From Spizellomyces punctatus DAOM BR117 (taxonomy: Eukaryota; Chytridiomycota; Chytridiomycetes; Spizellomycetales; Spizellomycetaceae): a stretch of 64,000 nt of DNA. The stretch covers positions 736,047-800,046 of the forward strand of contig NW_015971548.1 in NCBI RefSeq assembly GCF_000182565.1, written 5' to 3'. This document shows positions 23,849 to 36,725 of the stretch, in pieces. The notes beneath the pieces were generated by a model, which had not been told where the DNA came from, did not search any database, and saw only the letters and a list, made by a program, of their open reading frames with translations. Numbering within the stretch: position 1 is the stretch's first letter; the number at the start of each line of letters is the position of its first letter. Made by a program: the position numbers and the translations under genes.

Positions 23849-26800
23849 ATGGCATCGTCCTTCCCACAACCGCATCCCCTCCCTTCACATTCTGGTTCAT
23901 ATGCAGGTACAGATATCGATGACCTCGCTTTACTCTCAGCGACAAGCTCCGACGCTATTGTCTCCCACCTGAGTGCAAGAGCATCCCGCGGGCAAAACTA
24001 TACAGCATGCGGGTCGGATTGTCTTGTAGCGGTATCGAGCTCAGGCTCTCAGGAAAGGGTGCCGGACGAGCAAGTGGAGAACTTTGCTGCAACGTTCAAG
24101 AGTTTGCGGGGTAATTCAATACAAACCGGCGATCACAATTTACCCGCACATGTGTGGCGGCTGGCGGCGAATGCGTATGAAGGTGTGGTAAAAGCAGGAG
24201 AAGATCAGTCAGTGGTTTTCAGGTATGGATAGGCGGCGCGATCTTCATTTTCATTGGTTTGCTTTCTATTTGCTGAACCCGGCGTTGGATGGCACTTAGC
24301 GGAGAGTCCGGAGGCGGAAAGTCCGAGTGTCGCAAATTGTTTCTTCGTCAACTAGTAGCACTAGGCAAGACACCTAAGAAAAAGTCCCGTGTCTTGTCCG
24401 GAGCCGTTAAAATGGAAACGGTGCTGGAGGCGTTTGGACATGCTCGACTCCCCCACAGTCCGAATGCGTCCCGATTTGGTCGCTATACAGAGTATCAGTA
24501 TGATTCGGCAGGAAAGATGATTGGTGTCAAGCTTTTAGAGTTTCTTCTTGACCGTCGACGAGTGGCATTGGGGGCAGACGCTTTTGAAGGCGAACGCAAT
24601 TTTAACATCTTTTACCAAATGCTGGCTGGATCATCGTCCGAAGATAAGGATAGATTAGGACTTTCTTCCGACCCCAGTAGCTACCACTATTTGGGTGGTA
24701 TGGGTCCCACGTCCCGATCGACGCTAGGTCGGTCAGGGACGCTCTCTCGCAAAACGACTCTCCCACGTAAAGGCACATTAACTCGCGCACTTTCCCTTCG
24801 ACGTAATGGTACCATCGGCCGAGGAGGCTCCAACAACACATCGCACCCTATTCACAACCTCACCTCAGACGATACAGAGAAATACGAATACCTTGGCGAG
24901 ACTCTAAAGAGTCTTGGCGTTGGCCGTCGCGCTCAGGCACAGCTGACGGATATCCTTGCCGCTATTCTCCATCTGGGAAATGTCACATTTCAAGACGATC
25001 CTGATCACCCGAACGAAGCCTGTACAGTCAAAAACACGACTGCTCTCGATCTGGCCGCGGACTTGCTTGGAGTGTCCCCAACCCACTTGGAAACCACATT
25101 GACTTACAAGTCGAAACTTGTCAAGCGAGAACTGTGCTCTGTCATGTTAAACTCGGAGGGTGCAGAGCAGCAAAGAGACACACTAGCGAGAGCATTGTAT
25201 TCTGGCTTGTTTGCTTGGGTAGTAGAGCACCTCAACCGACGTTTATGTAAAGAGGAAGGCTCTGTAGCATCATTTATATCGGTCCTTGATTTTCCTGGTC
25301 AGGCGCGACCAGACGAGCCTTTAATGGCTAACTTTGACGATTTTTTAAGCAATTACGCGAATGAACGTCTGCTACGTCATGTTCAAAAACTTCAGTTTGG
25401 AACATTGTACGCTGAACTAGCGTCGGACGGTGTTAACCTTTCCAAAATTGCAGAGTCCTTTCCCGATAATGGACCGATTCTCAGAATGTTGACCGGTGGA
25501 AAGACGGGCACCTTGGATGGAATTTTACCGGTTTTGGAGGAGGAGTCACAACGAGCTACAGATGATGCGCAGGCTGGGCAGAGGTTTGGAAATACCTTGA
25601 ACACTCACCTTGCCGCAAATACCCGCTTCGTTCCTGGAAGTCGGTGTCCACCTGCCCTGCTGCCTCCTACCTCGACGGGTGGGCCGCCGGATGACTTGTC
25701 GTCGCTGTTTGGCATACGCCATTACTTTGGCGATGTCACGTATGATGCAACGCAGTTTGTCGAGAGAAACACTGAAATACTCGACGCGGATTTCGTCACC
25801 CTGTTTCGTGGAATCACGACAGAAGACAATGTCGTTATCCAAGCGCCGTCCAAGAATGCCTTTGCCGCACACTTGTTCTCATCAAAGGTCGGGGTTGCAA
25901 CTCAAAGTACACCAAAGCATCCCGCAACCATCGTGAGTGCTCGACGAGCGGACCGACCATTACGCCGACCCAGCACGAAGCGGAGGCGGAACGCGAGTCC
26001 AAAGGATGAAGTCCCTGAAGATTCAGAAAAGCTCGGCACTGTTTCTGGGACCTTTGTAGAGTCTTTGGAGGAAGTCCTTGACGCCATAAAAGGGACAAAA
26101 GCGTGGACAGTTTATTGTATCCGGGGCAACGACGGGAACAAAGAGTTTGACGGTGGCGTTGATATGGCCACTGTTCGAAGGCAGGTCAATGCACTCGGAA
26201 TACAGGCGTTGGCGGAACTCCGGTCAGTGATCGACGTCTCGGTGAAGGGAATGGAGTACGATGCCTTTGTGGGACGTTATGCACCTGTCATCGGATCGCT
26301 CTCTCGTGGTCGCGATCCAAAGTCCATTGTGAACGAATTTTTGAAGACGACAGGGTGCAACCAGCGAGAGGTGGCCAAAGGCAATAGTAAAGTGTTCTTG
26401 AGCGATGCTAAATGGAAGTGGTTAGATCTCATTTTGGATGAGAGAGAGCAGGAGGTACCGTTGGCTGCAACCGCGGCCGCTGCTGTGGGCGGGTATGGTC
26501 AGACGCAAGCGCCACCTTCTATCTCGCATCCTTCCTCGTCCTCGAGCAGTAAACGCGGCTCAGTGGGCTCGTCCAGCAGCACTGTGGGCTTCGCAGCATC
26601 TGGTTATGGGCCAGCCCGACAGGGCCGACCCAGAGTTGATACACAAATGACGGGCAGGGAGAGACCCATATCCGCATATAGCGAGGATGATGGCTATAGC
26701 GATTCTGATTCCGTCTACGGGTCAGAGTTCAGTTACGGTGCCGAATCCGCATATGAGAAGCGGCGATCCAAAGCCTATATGGAACTGGAAATGGGCAAAA

Positions 26801-29800
26801 TATCTGGGACTTCGCCACTACCCCCAAAGCACGCACAGAGCTCCCCGAAACCGAAACGCAAATCAACGGCTACGCGGCGAAACTGGGTGTGCATTACTTG
26901 GTGCCTCACCTGGTGGATCCCATCCCCATTTTTGCGTTGGTGCGGAGGAATGCAGCGCCCCGATGTTCGCATGGCGTGGCGTGAGAAAGTGGCACTCTGC
27001 ATCCTCATTATGGCCATGTCTCTCGCCTTGTTGTTTTTCATCATAGGCCTCAGTTGGATTGTTTGTCCACCACAGAGAATCCGCACGCCAGACGAAATTG
27101 CGTCGATGTCATCGAACAAATCCCCATACGTCTCCGCATATGGCAGATACTACGATGTGAAAGATCTCATGAGTTCCCATCTGAACTCTTTTGGAACTGG
27201 TCCAGCTGCTATCCACGATTATGATCTTGAGCCCCTTTATGGTAACGACGTGTCTAATTTGTTCTTTAGGACGGATCAATGGGACCAGTATTGTGAAGGA
27301 TTCACAAAGCCACAGGCTGGGTGGGATAATATTGATCCAACTCCTGCCAATCAGGCACCGTGGAGCACGCGACCCAGAGACATGAGGCTATGGCATCGGG
27401 CTACTGATCCGGACGGAGGAGTGCGGCAGTACGTTGAGTATATGAATAAGTATGCTCAAGGTCGGGTTGGGTGGAGTATGGAGAGATTGAACAGTTTACG
27501 GAGTAATACCAAGGTAATCATTAGTTGAACGATGTTGATCATCATCTGTAGTACTCGCTAACACGATGCCAGATTTATGTCAGGATCTACTCGAACGTTT
27601 ACTACCTGACCACGTACTTCAACATCGCACAGCGCCCTTTCTCTCCGACAGCTACTGGCATTCTCGACCAGGCGCCCAATACGCTTGATCTCACATCCAC
27701 CTGGAACAACTACCGTAACCAGGATCGCACGGAAGCTGACCGCACACTCCGCTGTCTTAATGCCATGTTCTACATCGGTACCGTTGATACGCGTAATACC
27801 GCCGCATGCCGCTTCACGAATTGGGTGCTCGTTGCAGCATCTATTATTCTCGTTGCCGTGATTGGATTCAAGTTTGTGGCCGCCCTGCAGTTTAGGAGTA
27901 AGAAGGACCCTGAAGAATGCGACAAGTTTGTCATGTGCCTCGTGACTGCATATACAGAAGGAGAAGACGAGTTGCGCAAAACGATTGAAAGTATTGCAGT
28001 AAATAAGTATGATGATCGGCGAAAGTTACTCTTTGTTGTGGCCGATGGGATGATTGTTGGAAGTGGAAATGATCGCCCAACCCCACGGATAGTTCTTGAT
28101 ATCCTTGGCGTTGATCCCGCCGTCGATCCGGAACCGTTGGCGTTCAGATCCCTGGGTGCCGGTACATTGCAATATAACCTGGCCAAGGTTTATTCTGGTC
28201 TCTACGAAATCCGCGGGCATCGGGTGCCGTTCATTGTTGTAACAAAAGTTGGGGCACCACATGAGCGCGTCAAACCTGGCAATCGAGGCAAACGCGACAG
28301 TCAGCTGATTTTGATGAGATGGTTGAGTCGAGTTCATTACGGTGCCGAGATGACGCCTTTGGAGTTGGAGCTTTGGTTTCACGTTGAAAGGATTATCGGT
28401 ATTCGACCAGAGTTTTATGAGTATATTCTCATGGTTGACGCGGACACTTGTGTGGATGATCGAGCGATTAACGGGTTGATTAGCTTTATGGTAGACGATG
28501 CCAAGGTATTGTGAAGCATTCGTGATATTTATCGTGGATAATCAATTTAACTTAAAATGTCTGTCATTAGGTGATGGGTCTTTGCGGTGAAACCAGATTG
28601 TCAAATGAAAAAACAAGCTGGGTCACAATGATACAAGTTTACGAATACTTCATTTCCCATCACCTTTCGAAAGCCTTTGAATCGCTCTTTGGCACTGTCA
28701 CATGTCTACCTGGATGCTTTTGCATGTATCGAATCCGGACACCGCCCAGTCCTTCTAATCCATCCACTCCGCTCCTCGTCTCGGAAGGTGTGCTGCACGA
28801 GTACAGCGAAAATAATGTCGATACGCTTCATATGAAAAATTTGTTGTCCCTGGGAGAAGACCGGTACCTCACTACCGTAATGCTCAAAAATTTCCCTGGC
28901 ATGCGTACCAGTTTCACTCCTTCTGCCAAATGTACTACAACAGCCCCAGACCGATGGTCGGTTCTCCTCTCGCAGCGCCGTCGATGGATCAACTCGACAG
29001 TTCACAACCTTCTCGAACTTACGACCCTGAAAGACCTTTGTGGTTTCTGTTGCTTTAGTATGCGCTTTGTGGTGGTTGTTGACCTTGTTGCAACATTTGT
29101 CCAACCGGCGGCCGTGATATATATTGGATACTTGATCTTTTTGTTGGCGACTGGTGGATTCAGTCGAACGGGAGGAAATGGGATGGTGTTCCCGGTTCTG
29201 AGTGTGGTCCTGATAGCGGCGATTTACGGATTCCAAGTGATTATTTTTGTCTTGAGGAGGCAGTGGCAGCATATTGCCTGGATGATCATTGTGCGTATTT
29301 TTATTACTTTCCGTCACTATCTCGTCTCCGTACTGACCATTTTTTCGTTTGCACAGTATCTTTTGTCTCTGCCCGTTTTCTCCTTTTTCATTCCATTATA
29401 CTCCTTCTGGCATTTCGATGATTTCTCATGGGGTAATACTCGAGTCGTAATGGGAGACGGGCGTAATGGTAAAAAGACGAAGAAAATGGTCGAAGTTGAA
29501 ACTGGCAAATTCGATGAACGTCTCGTTCCGTTGGCAAAATGGGATGACGCACGAATGGGTAAGCGACACAGCTGGTGGGATAGCGGCGAGCACCTCCAGA
29601 GTCGTAATGGCAGCCGGGAGAGTTTTTACGCTACGTCCGTGAATGGTGGCTATCCAGTCTCTGGATATGGTGCGTATCCACCCTCCAACTATGCTCCGTC
29701 CTATCATGCTCCCTCCAACTACGCACCGAGTCAGTACGGCGGACCAGAGGTGGCGGACCCGCATGATCACACATACGTGGCCGCCTCACCAGCGCCACCT

Positions 29801-30037
29801 CGCTCTTCCTTCTCGTCGGCACAGGGCCCGCGTCTTTCCTTCTCCTCATCGCGTCCATCCTCTGAATCACTTCTAAGTGAAATCCGTCGCATTCTCTCCA
29901 CAGCGGATTTGATGACAGTCACCAAGAAACAGGTCCGAGATGAGCTATCAAATCGATTTGGAATCGATCTGAGGACGCGAAAGGAAGAAATCAATGGGTT
30001 GGTGGATGAGGTTTTGCAAGAGATGAGCGGGATGTGA
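23849..30037 (+). CDS. Class V-type chitin synthase with N-terminal myosin motor domain
   Basis: Five exons (23849-24222, 24300-27513, 27573-28505, 28571-29290, 29357-30037) give 1973 aa, close to the usual length for this class. It polymerises N-acetylglucosamine from UDP-GlcNAc into chitin at the plasma membrane; the motor domain ties it to actin-dependent exocytosis. The motor begins near residue 30 and has P-loop GESGGGKSE at 126-134, then a Gly/Arg/Thr-rich insertion (about 24715-24840) and a Ser-rich linker. Two membrane segments (about 26985-27065) flank the entry to a cytochrome-b5-like domain. The catalytic domain has [17 protein letters not shown] and the signature QRRRW at 1642-1646. 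Further membrane spans follow, then a C-terminal DEK domain (about the last 60 residues). The 66-nt intron 29291-29356 is stop-free and in frame; removing it restores the family pattern between WMII and [11 protein letters not shown]. Confidence 0.95.
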
Positions 30038-30488
30038 TGCAACTGGTTCTATGTGACCTGGATCCAAGTTGCTGTTTTCTTTTTTTTTTTTTGCATTTTC
30101 GCATCGCTTTTTTGGATATAGTTTTTCCATGTAGGTATCGTGGGACAGTAGTGCTTCTAATGGCGTAGTGTAGCTAGTGGCATGTATACTGTAGCGATTT
30201 TGGATTCATTTTTTATTTAGTGGATGCAGGAGATGGTAGACGATGGGTCATTGCTGTGTTGGTTGGACAGACGTCTTCTCACATGTAGTTAGTGCATAAT
30301 GTTTTACTCTTTTTTTTTTCTTTTAATCTGAACATTACTATCTTTATTTTGAACGGAATGATGCAACTTGAACAAAATGTTTATTGATTGAGTAATTGTA
30401 AAATGAGGGCGGCCTTCTTCCTTTTGACTGCCGTCAGGGTATATACAGCAGATTAACCGCCAATGTTGTCCAGAACACATTCGGCTTT
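30038..30488. other. Intergenic, 451 bp, convergent 3' ends
   Basis: This is T-rich sequence between the chitin synthase stop and the stop of the Kelch/SH3 gene. It probably contains both 3' UTRs and polyadenylation sites. No gene is seen. Confidence 0.6.
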
Positions 30489-32651
30489 TTACAACCTCAA
30501 TCCAGACGGATATCCTTCATCACCTTCTTTCAATTCCTGCAATATGTTGACAGGAATCATGCCCGTTCCGCCCTTGGTCAAATTCCTAACCATGGCCCAA
30601 CCATCCGCAAATAACCTCCTCTCCTCAACCACATCTCCGACATCGGCATCAATTTCGTCCGGCTGAGATGGGGTAGCCTGCCAGAGAACTTTATAGACTT
30701 TACCTTGCGGGAGAGCAGTGGGGGCTGCAGCAGCGAGTGGTGAGTGGACACGACGACGAGAATCACTCCGATGAGGAGTTTGAGGGGCCGATGATGTGAA
30801 TGTGCTTGGCAGAGCTGTTGCAATCGGGGTGGGAGACGGAGTATTAGGCGTGGAAAGCGGGACCGGGGCGGGGTGAGTCGTCATGGCAGTACTGGGAGGT
30901 GTGATATCTCTGTTAGCCTCATCCATGTTCTGGCTCCTTTGAATAGACTCTGTTTGCCGAGCGGGTTTTCCTGCCTCTAGGTCCTGGTACCGATGGTGTC
31001 GCATGATACGTCTTCCTTCCTTCATTGCTAAACTAAACGCTGCGAGGAGACCAAACGCTGCTAATAGGGCGATGCCTCCAGCCAAAAGACCAGCTAAAGC
31101 TCCTTGAGACACGCAGTACCGCCCGCATCCATTCGTGTCAGCCAACACGGCATTTGTCGCTCCGGTTTCTTGCCCAACGACACTACCAGATGCCGTGGGA
31201 GAGAGGAACGAAAGCTGGTCGCTTGAGGGTACCCAGCTGGAGGCTTTGGTATCGCGAAAGTAAAACGTCTTGTCGTTGGCTACCCATTCCTGAAGATTGG
31301 GGTCTACGCCGGTTTGACCTCCGAACACAGCAAAGTAGGGAGAAAGCGCGGCGGATTGGGCAAACACCCTAGTAGTGGGTGTCCCCGCAAATTGCTGGCG
31401 ACGATGGAGACGACGAGACGAGGTAGCAGAGGACTGGGAAACTTGGAACGTCGTGTTATCAATGTTCCAGACATCTGTGGATGATTCAAAGGATGTGAGT
31501 ACATGCGATCATCAAAAACAACCAACTTGAAAAAATAACTCACCACTCTGAAGCTGGTTCTGCTTGTCCAATCCGCCATACAACACTACAGTTCCAGAAA
31601 CCAAACCACAAACCCTGCCAGTTCTATCCAACGGAACACCTGATAATTGCTGGGAAATATCGGTCCAGGTTTGATCTTCCTTGCTGAATACCCACGCTTC
31701 GGCCAACGGTCCATTGTTCCCTGTGCCCCCTACTACGAGGAAAGCTGTGTCGTTCAATGCCGTCGTACATTGCCAGGCGCGAGGTGTCGGACCGCTGGAG
31801 GTCTGAATTTGTTGGGTGTTGAGGTAGGGGAACTTGACAGCCCAGAGGTCGTTAAGAAGCTTGTTGTTTTTGTCTCGGCCTGTAAAAGTAGCGAACTGTT
31901 AGCCTACCTAATGAAGGTAGTAAGGTAGTATGGGAGAGATAGACAGCCACGAACCTCCGTAAATATACATGGTGTCGCCAAGGACTACAGAAGTGTGCCC
32001 CCATCGTTCCGGAATGCTTGTCTGCCTAGTGTCTTCCCATTCAAAGGTAGCGGGATTGAAGACCCCAATACCAGACAAAAGGGTACGATCTGCCCCTGCG
32101 GGAGAAATCGTCCGACCACCTAATATGGCCGCATTAAGGATCCATATTTGCACAGCACGTAGAAGTAGCTGAACAAAACATACCAAAACAGTAAATCTTG
32201 TTTCCTTTAGAATCGAATTCGCAGGTCTGAGCGGTGCTGTTCAAACGATTTACACCATCCCTTCCCGGACCAACCGCAACATCTTGGACGCTCTTGTCGC
32301 TTAGATCAAAGACTGTAATGGAGGACACCAGCGCTTGTTGTGCTTCATCAAAAGCTGCGTCTAAGAAAGTAATAGAGAAGAAAGGAAATTCATCCATTGT
32401 CAACCATGATCAACAGTGCGTACATGCGCTTCTGAACACAGACCTGACGCCGCTGAGCTCGTCCAAGTGCGAGCCGTCCCACCTATCAACAGCCATTTGT
32501 CGCTTGTCACGACACTGGCAGCACTGGTACGACTGTATTTAGCCTGAGGCAGGCTGGAATCCCCACTGCCGCTTCCTTGGCTGCCCTGGCTCTGGGCATA
32601 GGCGGTCCCCAACAACAACGAGGAAAGCACCACGTTCAAAAGACGTGCCAT
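30489..32651 (-). CDS. Kelch-type ectodomain, single transmembrane segment, cytoplasmic SH3 domain
   Basis: Five exons (32651-32444, 32360-32184, 32119-31955, 31879-31544, 31474-30489) join in phase to 623 aa. The N-terminus MARLLNVVLSSLLLGTAYAQ is a clear signal peptide. The ectodomain (about 40-400) carries Kelch-like repeats, seen as RWGHTSVV...MYIYGG, LVVGGTGNNG, VVLYGGLD and FAVFGGQ, with N-glycosylation sequons. Residues about 421-445 are one membrane span (GALAGLLAGGIALLAAFGLL) followed by a basic stop-transfer KEGRRIMR. A Pro/Ser/Thr-rich linker leads to an SH3 domain at about 557-612 (KVLWQATPSQPDEID, DGWAMVRN, TGMIPVN). The predicted role is a surface receptor or anchor coupling an extracellular beta-propeller to cytoplasmic SH3 partners. 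It is a paralogue of the gene at 36726-39019, which lacks SH3. Ligand and pathway are unknown. Confidence 0.85.
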
Positions 32652-33887
32652 TTGAAATCTTTGTAAAATCCGGTAAACAAACCGAGACAAGCCTTCTCAA
32701 CCCCGTCCAAGGATAGAAAAAATACAAAGAGGGTACAAGAAAGTCGAGAAAGATTTTACTGTCAACCGTATTTATTATCACTTCCCCCCTATAATACACG
32801 TTTCCGAGGACTTTTTACCCAGTCGATCTTCAATCGCGCTCTCATGACCATGACACCATTACTTCCAGGCTTTCTTTTCCTTACACGCAACGCTCACCAA
32901 CTAGCCCGTCGCGTGCCGCGCTGCGCTCATTCGTCGTCATTGTTGACTGCAAAAGCCACGGGCGTGAGGGGTCATCTACTCAAGCGCGCTAGGGAGATTT
33001 TTGGATAGAGTCGGGCCATCTTGTTAGTGATTTCTAATTATTGTGAGGTCGATTCCGGCCGGTGTTTCGGCCCTGGCAAAAAGGAATTGGTGGGCTCAAG
33101 AGCAAGGGGAATGAGGAGAAAATGTACATTCATCACTAGATGGTAAAAACCTCTACACAAAGCGACAGTGAGTTATCCGTGCAGCACGGAAGTAAGGTAG
33201 AAGTCGGAGTTGATTACGCAATCATTTTGATGTCCAGATGGCCATAGAGCGTTTTCCTGCTGGGGCGAACCACAATGATAACCCACTGGACGTAAGATAT
33301 CCATACTCACTGCTTTTCAGCTAGGATTACAATATGCATGCAAAGCAATCATTTGAGACCCCATCAAGGTAGCTCCTCTAACCTGTCTGTTCATATTGCG
33401 GCATCATCCTCGCGTCCGAACATGGATGGGTGGTCTCTTCCATCGTCTCACATGTTAACAATTACACTTCTCGTTCCCTGGACAGTCCTTGATTGGTATA
33501 TAGATCCAAGGGTGGATCACAGAACTGGAGATGCGCAGGAGATGCGCAGGAGGAAGGTCAAGACTTTCCGCAATGTGGTTGGTAAAAACAGTGAATGGAC
33601 AGCTCTCACACAACCTGCATACTTCACAAGATGGAAATACATCATGAAGTAACAGCCAATAAAAGAACTTCTGTCTGCTCAATGAGCCTCTAAACCAGGT
33701 CACTGGGTGTGGCTACGAGGCGGTTGGGTGCTCGCGCCTGAGGGTGAACCCGCACTGCGACGGTCGCGGGCGGGCCAAAAGCAGGTGCTTCGGCTGTGCA
33801 AACGTCCAGACATCCAACAACAAAAGATTCTTTTCATATATTAAGGCCCAACGTGTTCCGGGATGCTTCCTTCCCTCTGCACGTTCA
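32652..33887. other. Intergenic, about 1.2 kb (divergent)
   Basis: This is upstream of two divergently transcribed membrane-protein genes and probably holds both promoters. A 12-bp unit GGAGATGCGCAG is repeated in tandem near 33528-33551. A stretch at about 33044 resembles an RNA polymerase III B box, but no tRNA fold fits around it. No gene is supported. Confidence 0.5.
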
Positions 33888-36414
33888 ATGGATTCTGATC
33901 TCCTTGCTACGACGGAAGCTGCACCGGTAAATGTCCTTTCATCAGTTTATTTTATTGAAACTAGACTTATAATCAATTAGGACCCATTTTCCTTAATTGA
34001 AGTTGTAACAGCAACCAGGCCAGTCGCGGTGACATTAGAAGCCATTCCAACGAGTTTGGTACGTTGAACTTGCTACTAGCGACACCAGGACAAATCCTCA
34101 CTCTGTATTTGGAATACTGCAGTTATTCACCGCAACCACAAATTGGGATTTTTCTTCCAGTTCAGCAAGTACTGACGTGACAACCACGGCACCGCCCGTC
34201 AGCTCATCACTTGGAGCTTCAATCACACTTTTCGAGAATAGTTCGGTATTAGCAACCGAAGGTGGGCCCTCATCAAGCCCCACTCTTGAGAGTTCCTCAT
34301 CCAGCACCTACTATTGGAGTTTCCCAAACAGTGGAGTATCGCCAACTTCAAGCTCGGTATTCACAACCGAAAGTAAGACCTCATCAAGTCCGACGATTAA
34401 GAGCTCCTCATCCAGCACCTACAATTGGAGCTCCCTAGCCACTGAAGTATCACCAACTTCAACTGAATCCGACATCAGTACCGCATCGGTAACTTCGGCC
34501 ATTGACATCACATCGGTCCCTACACCGAAGTCAGCGCCTACCTCAAGCCTACAGGGTATCATGTCTACTATCCAGCCGGCTATTCCACCTACTGCACCTC
34601 CTACATCAGAAACGCCACCCTTGACAACAGAGGACCCGGGAACATCACCGACAAATCCTGAGAACCCATGGAGCCCTGGAGGGACATCTCCGCCCTCGTC
34701 TAGTGGGAATTCGCCAGTTGCATCAGAGGTACCGAGCGGTTCCGGCTGGCCAACATCGACAAATGGAGGGGGCGCCCAAGTACCAGGCCGCAGTGAATCA
34801 GCAGCTTCTGTGCCTATAGTGCTGCAATCATCCCCCACCATATCTGGTGATTTAGTTACTGGAGTGTCACAGCTGTCTCCAAGCGCAGTCATCACGCCAA
34901 CATCCAGTATACCCGCAGCAACCCCTTCGCCAACCTCTTTAAGCGAATGTTACAACCAGTGCTCGCAGAGGTTTGGTATGACACAGAATACGCGTGGACA
35001 ACTGCTATCCTGTCGACTGGCCTGTCAAGCGGCATGGGGTATAAGCTCGACTCGTTGGAATGTGGCGAGCACCTGGTGGTCGACGCAAAGCACCCCTACC
35101 CCACCCACAAATTCATGGCCCAACTCGGGTGAACCAGGTGGTTCGTCTGGGAATGGGGCATCATCGCCAGTTGTCAGCGGCGTTTCGGATCTCGGCGGGT
35201 CCCCCAGTCTGACGTATCCAATTGCGGCCAGCAGTACGGCAGCAGCTGTCGTACCACCACTGCTTCCACCTCAACAGGTCACTGTTGTCCAGCCAGGACC
35301 GACAGTTGTAGATCCCGGACCAACGATTACACCACCACCCACTGATTCGGGTTCCAATCATCTAGGAGCACTCTTGGGAGGTATCATTGGTGGTGCTGTT
35401 GGGGCTGCTGTCCTGACATCCATAGCAGTTGTTACGGGTCTCAAAGCCATGCGCGCACGAAGAGCGGCCGGAGGACATTCCAATTATCCTGGACGTGTTG
35501 AGATGAACGTCCCACTAGCTGCCAATAAATTCGACCCAGGGCGTCCACCCGCTGGACCAGAGGGCAGAAGTTCGGCTACGATGCTACATATCCCACCAGG
35601 GGAAATCAGTTCAAGGCCTAGCACGCCGTCATTGGGTGGTGGCGACAATATAGACCGAGTTCCTTCTAGCGTGCGAATACACCCTCCATCCGACACGGGA
35701 AGCACACACTTGTCCCCGCCTTCGCGCGTGACATCTACAATGGGTGATTCTCATACAGTCGATATTGATTCTGCCAATATAGGCGCCGGCAATGTAGAGG
35801 AAGACTTGCACGAATCGCTTGATTTCCCACCACCCTATGAAGATGTTGCGGGGCATATTCTCGGTCCTGGGCTATTTGCTGCTGGAGCCTCTTCCTCAGG
35901 TCACGAATCAGTATCAGATCGTTCTTCGTCTAGGTATGATCAATCCCTTTCGCCGACTCCTTTGACGAGACTCGAGAGCCGACCAACCGTTTCAACAACA
36001 TCGAGTTCAAAGGCCACTGGTTTGTCTCCCATGTCCAGTATACCCTCACCTTCGTCATCTTCTGTCGGGTCTCCCGCTGCTATACCAAGCTCAAAGGCAT
36101 CCGCTTTTTCCCAGCAATCCGCCGCAGCATCAGCTGCTTCCAGTGCGTCCAATCCTTCAGTATTCATTGCCCAAAACATCCCGACCAAAACTGGCGAATT
36201 TCTCCCAACTTCGGCAGACGAGATCCCACTTCGAAATGGCGATACAGTTACGATTCTTGAATCATTCCAAGATGGGTGGTGTCGTGTCCGAAACTGGTCA
36301 AGAGGCGATGTCATTGGAATGGTGCCAAAGATGTTTTTGGCACCGGCGCCAGTGCCCAGAGGAAAAGGGGGTCAAAGTGGGCTGGGATACGCAGATCCTT
36401 TTATACCCGGTTGA
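33888..36414 (+). CDS. Ser/Thr-rich single-pass membrane protein with C-terminal SH3 (Fus1-like architecture)
   Basis: Proposed exons 33888-33926, 33981-34058 and 34123-36414 join in phase to 802 aa. The first 450 residues are extremely Ser/Thr/Pro-rich and should be heavily O-glycosylated. They contain a two-copy 37-aa repeat (34270-34490) and a small Cys motif near residues 314-345 (CYNQC then CRLAC, a twin C-x3-C). One membrane span lies near 452-476 (LGALLGGIIGGAVGAAVLTS), followed by basic KAMRARR. The cytoplasmic part is Ser-rich and ends in an SH3 domain at about 719-782 (ADEIPLRNGDTV, DGWCRVRNW, GMVPKMFL). The same order (mucin-like ectodomain, membrane span, SH3) is known from yeast Fus1. 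No signal peptide is visible in my start exon, so the true 5' end may lie in another upstream exon. Function is inferred as a surface sensor or scaffold. Confidence 0.75.
34270..34490 (+). repeat. 111-bp in-frame tandem repeat, two copies
   Basis: A unit beginning TCATCAAG at 34270 recurs at 34381 with a few substitutions, giving a 111-bp (37-codon) period. It encodes the related segments SSSPTLESSSSSTYYW and SSSPTIKSSSSSTYNW. It extends the glycosylated stalk, and copy number could vary between strains. Confidence 0.85.
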
Positions 36415-36725
36415 TGAATTCGTTGATCAGAGATATGATATGAAAAGGAAAATCTGTGAGATGAGCGTCCGTTGGGCAGTAAAGTAGCTAGCCAGGTAAA
36501 AAGGGATGTCATGAACAAAGAAACTGTATTGCACGTCTATATAGTCATGGCACAACTGTACATTAAAAACTTTCTACAACAAAGCACAATAGTCACAAAT
36601 CAGCGAAGAACTTGCGGGCGACCGGCATAGGCCCTCATATTCCTCTCTAAATCCTTTGGAAGTAGCTGGCCGTGGGCCAGCCCGCACGCACTTGTTCACA
36701 GATTTCAATCGAGGTAGCAGAGATT

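Noticed and set aside
33030-33075. B-box-like sequence (GGTCGATTCCGG) suggesting a tRNA
   Set aside because: No A box at the right distance, and the flanks do not pair into an acceptor stem or anticodon arm.
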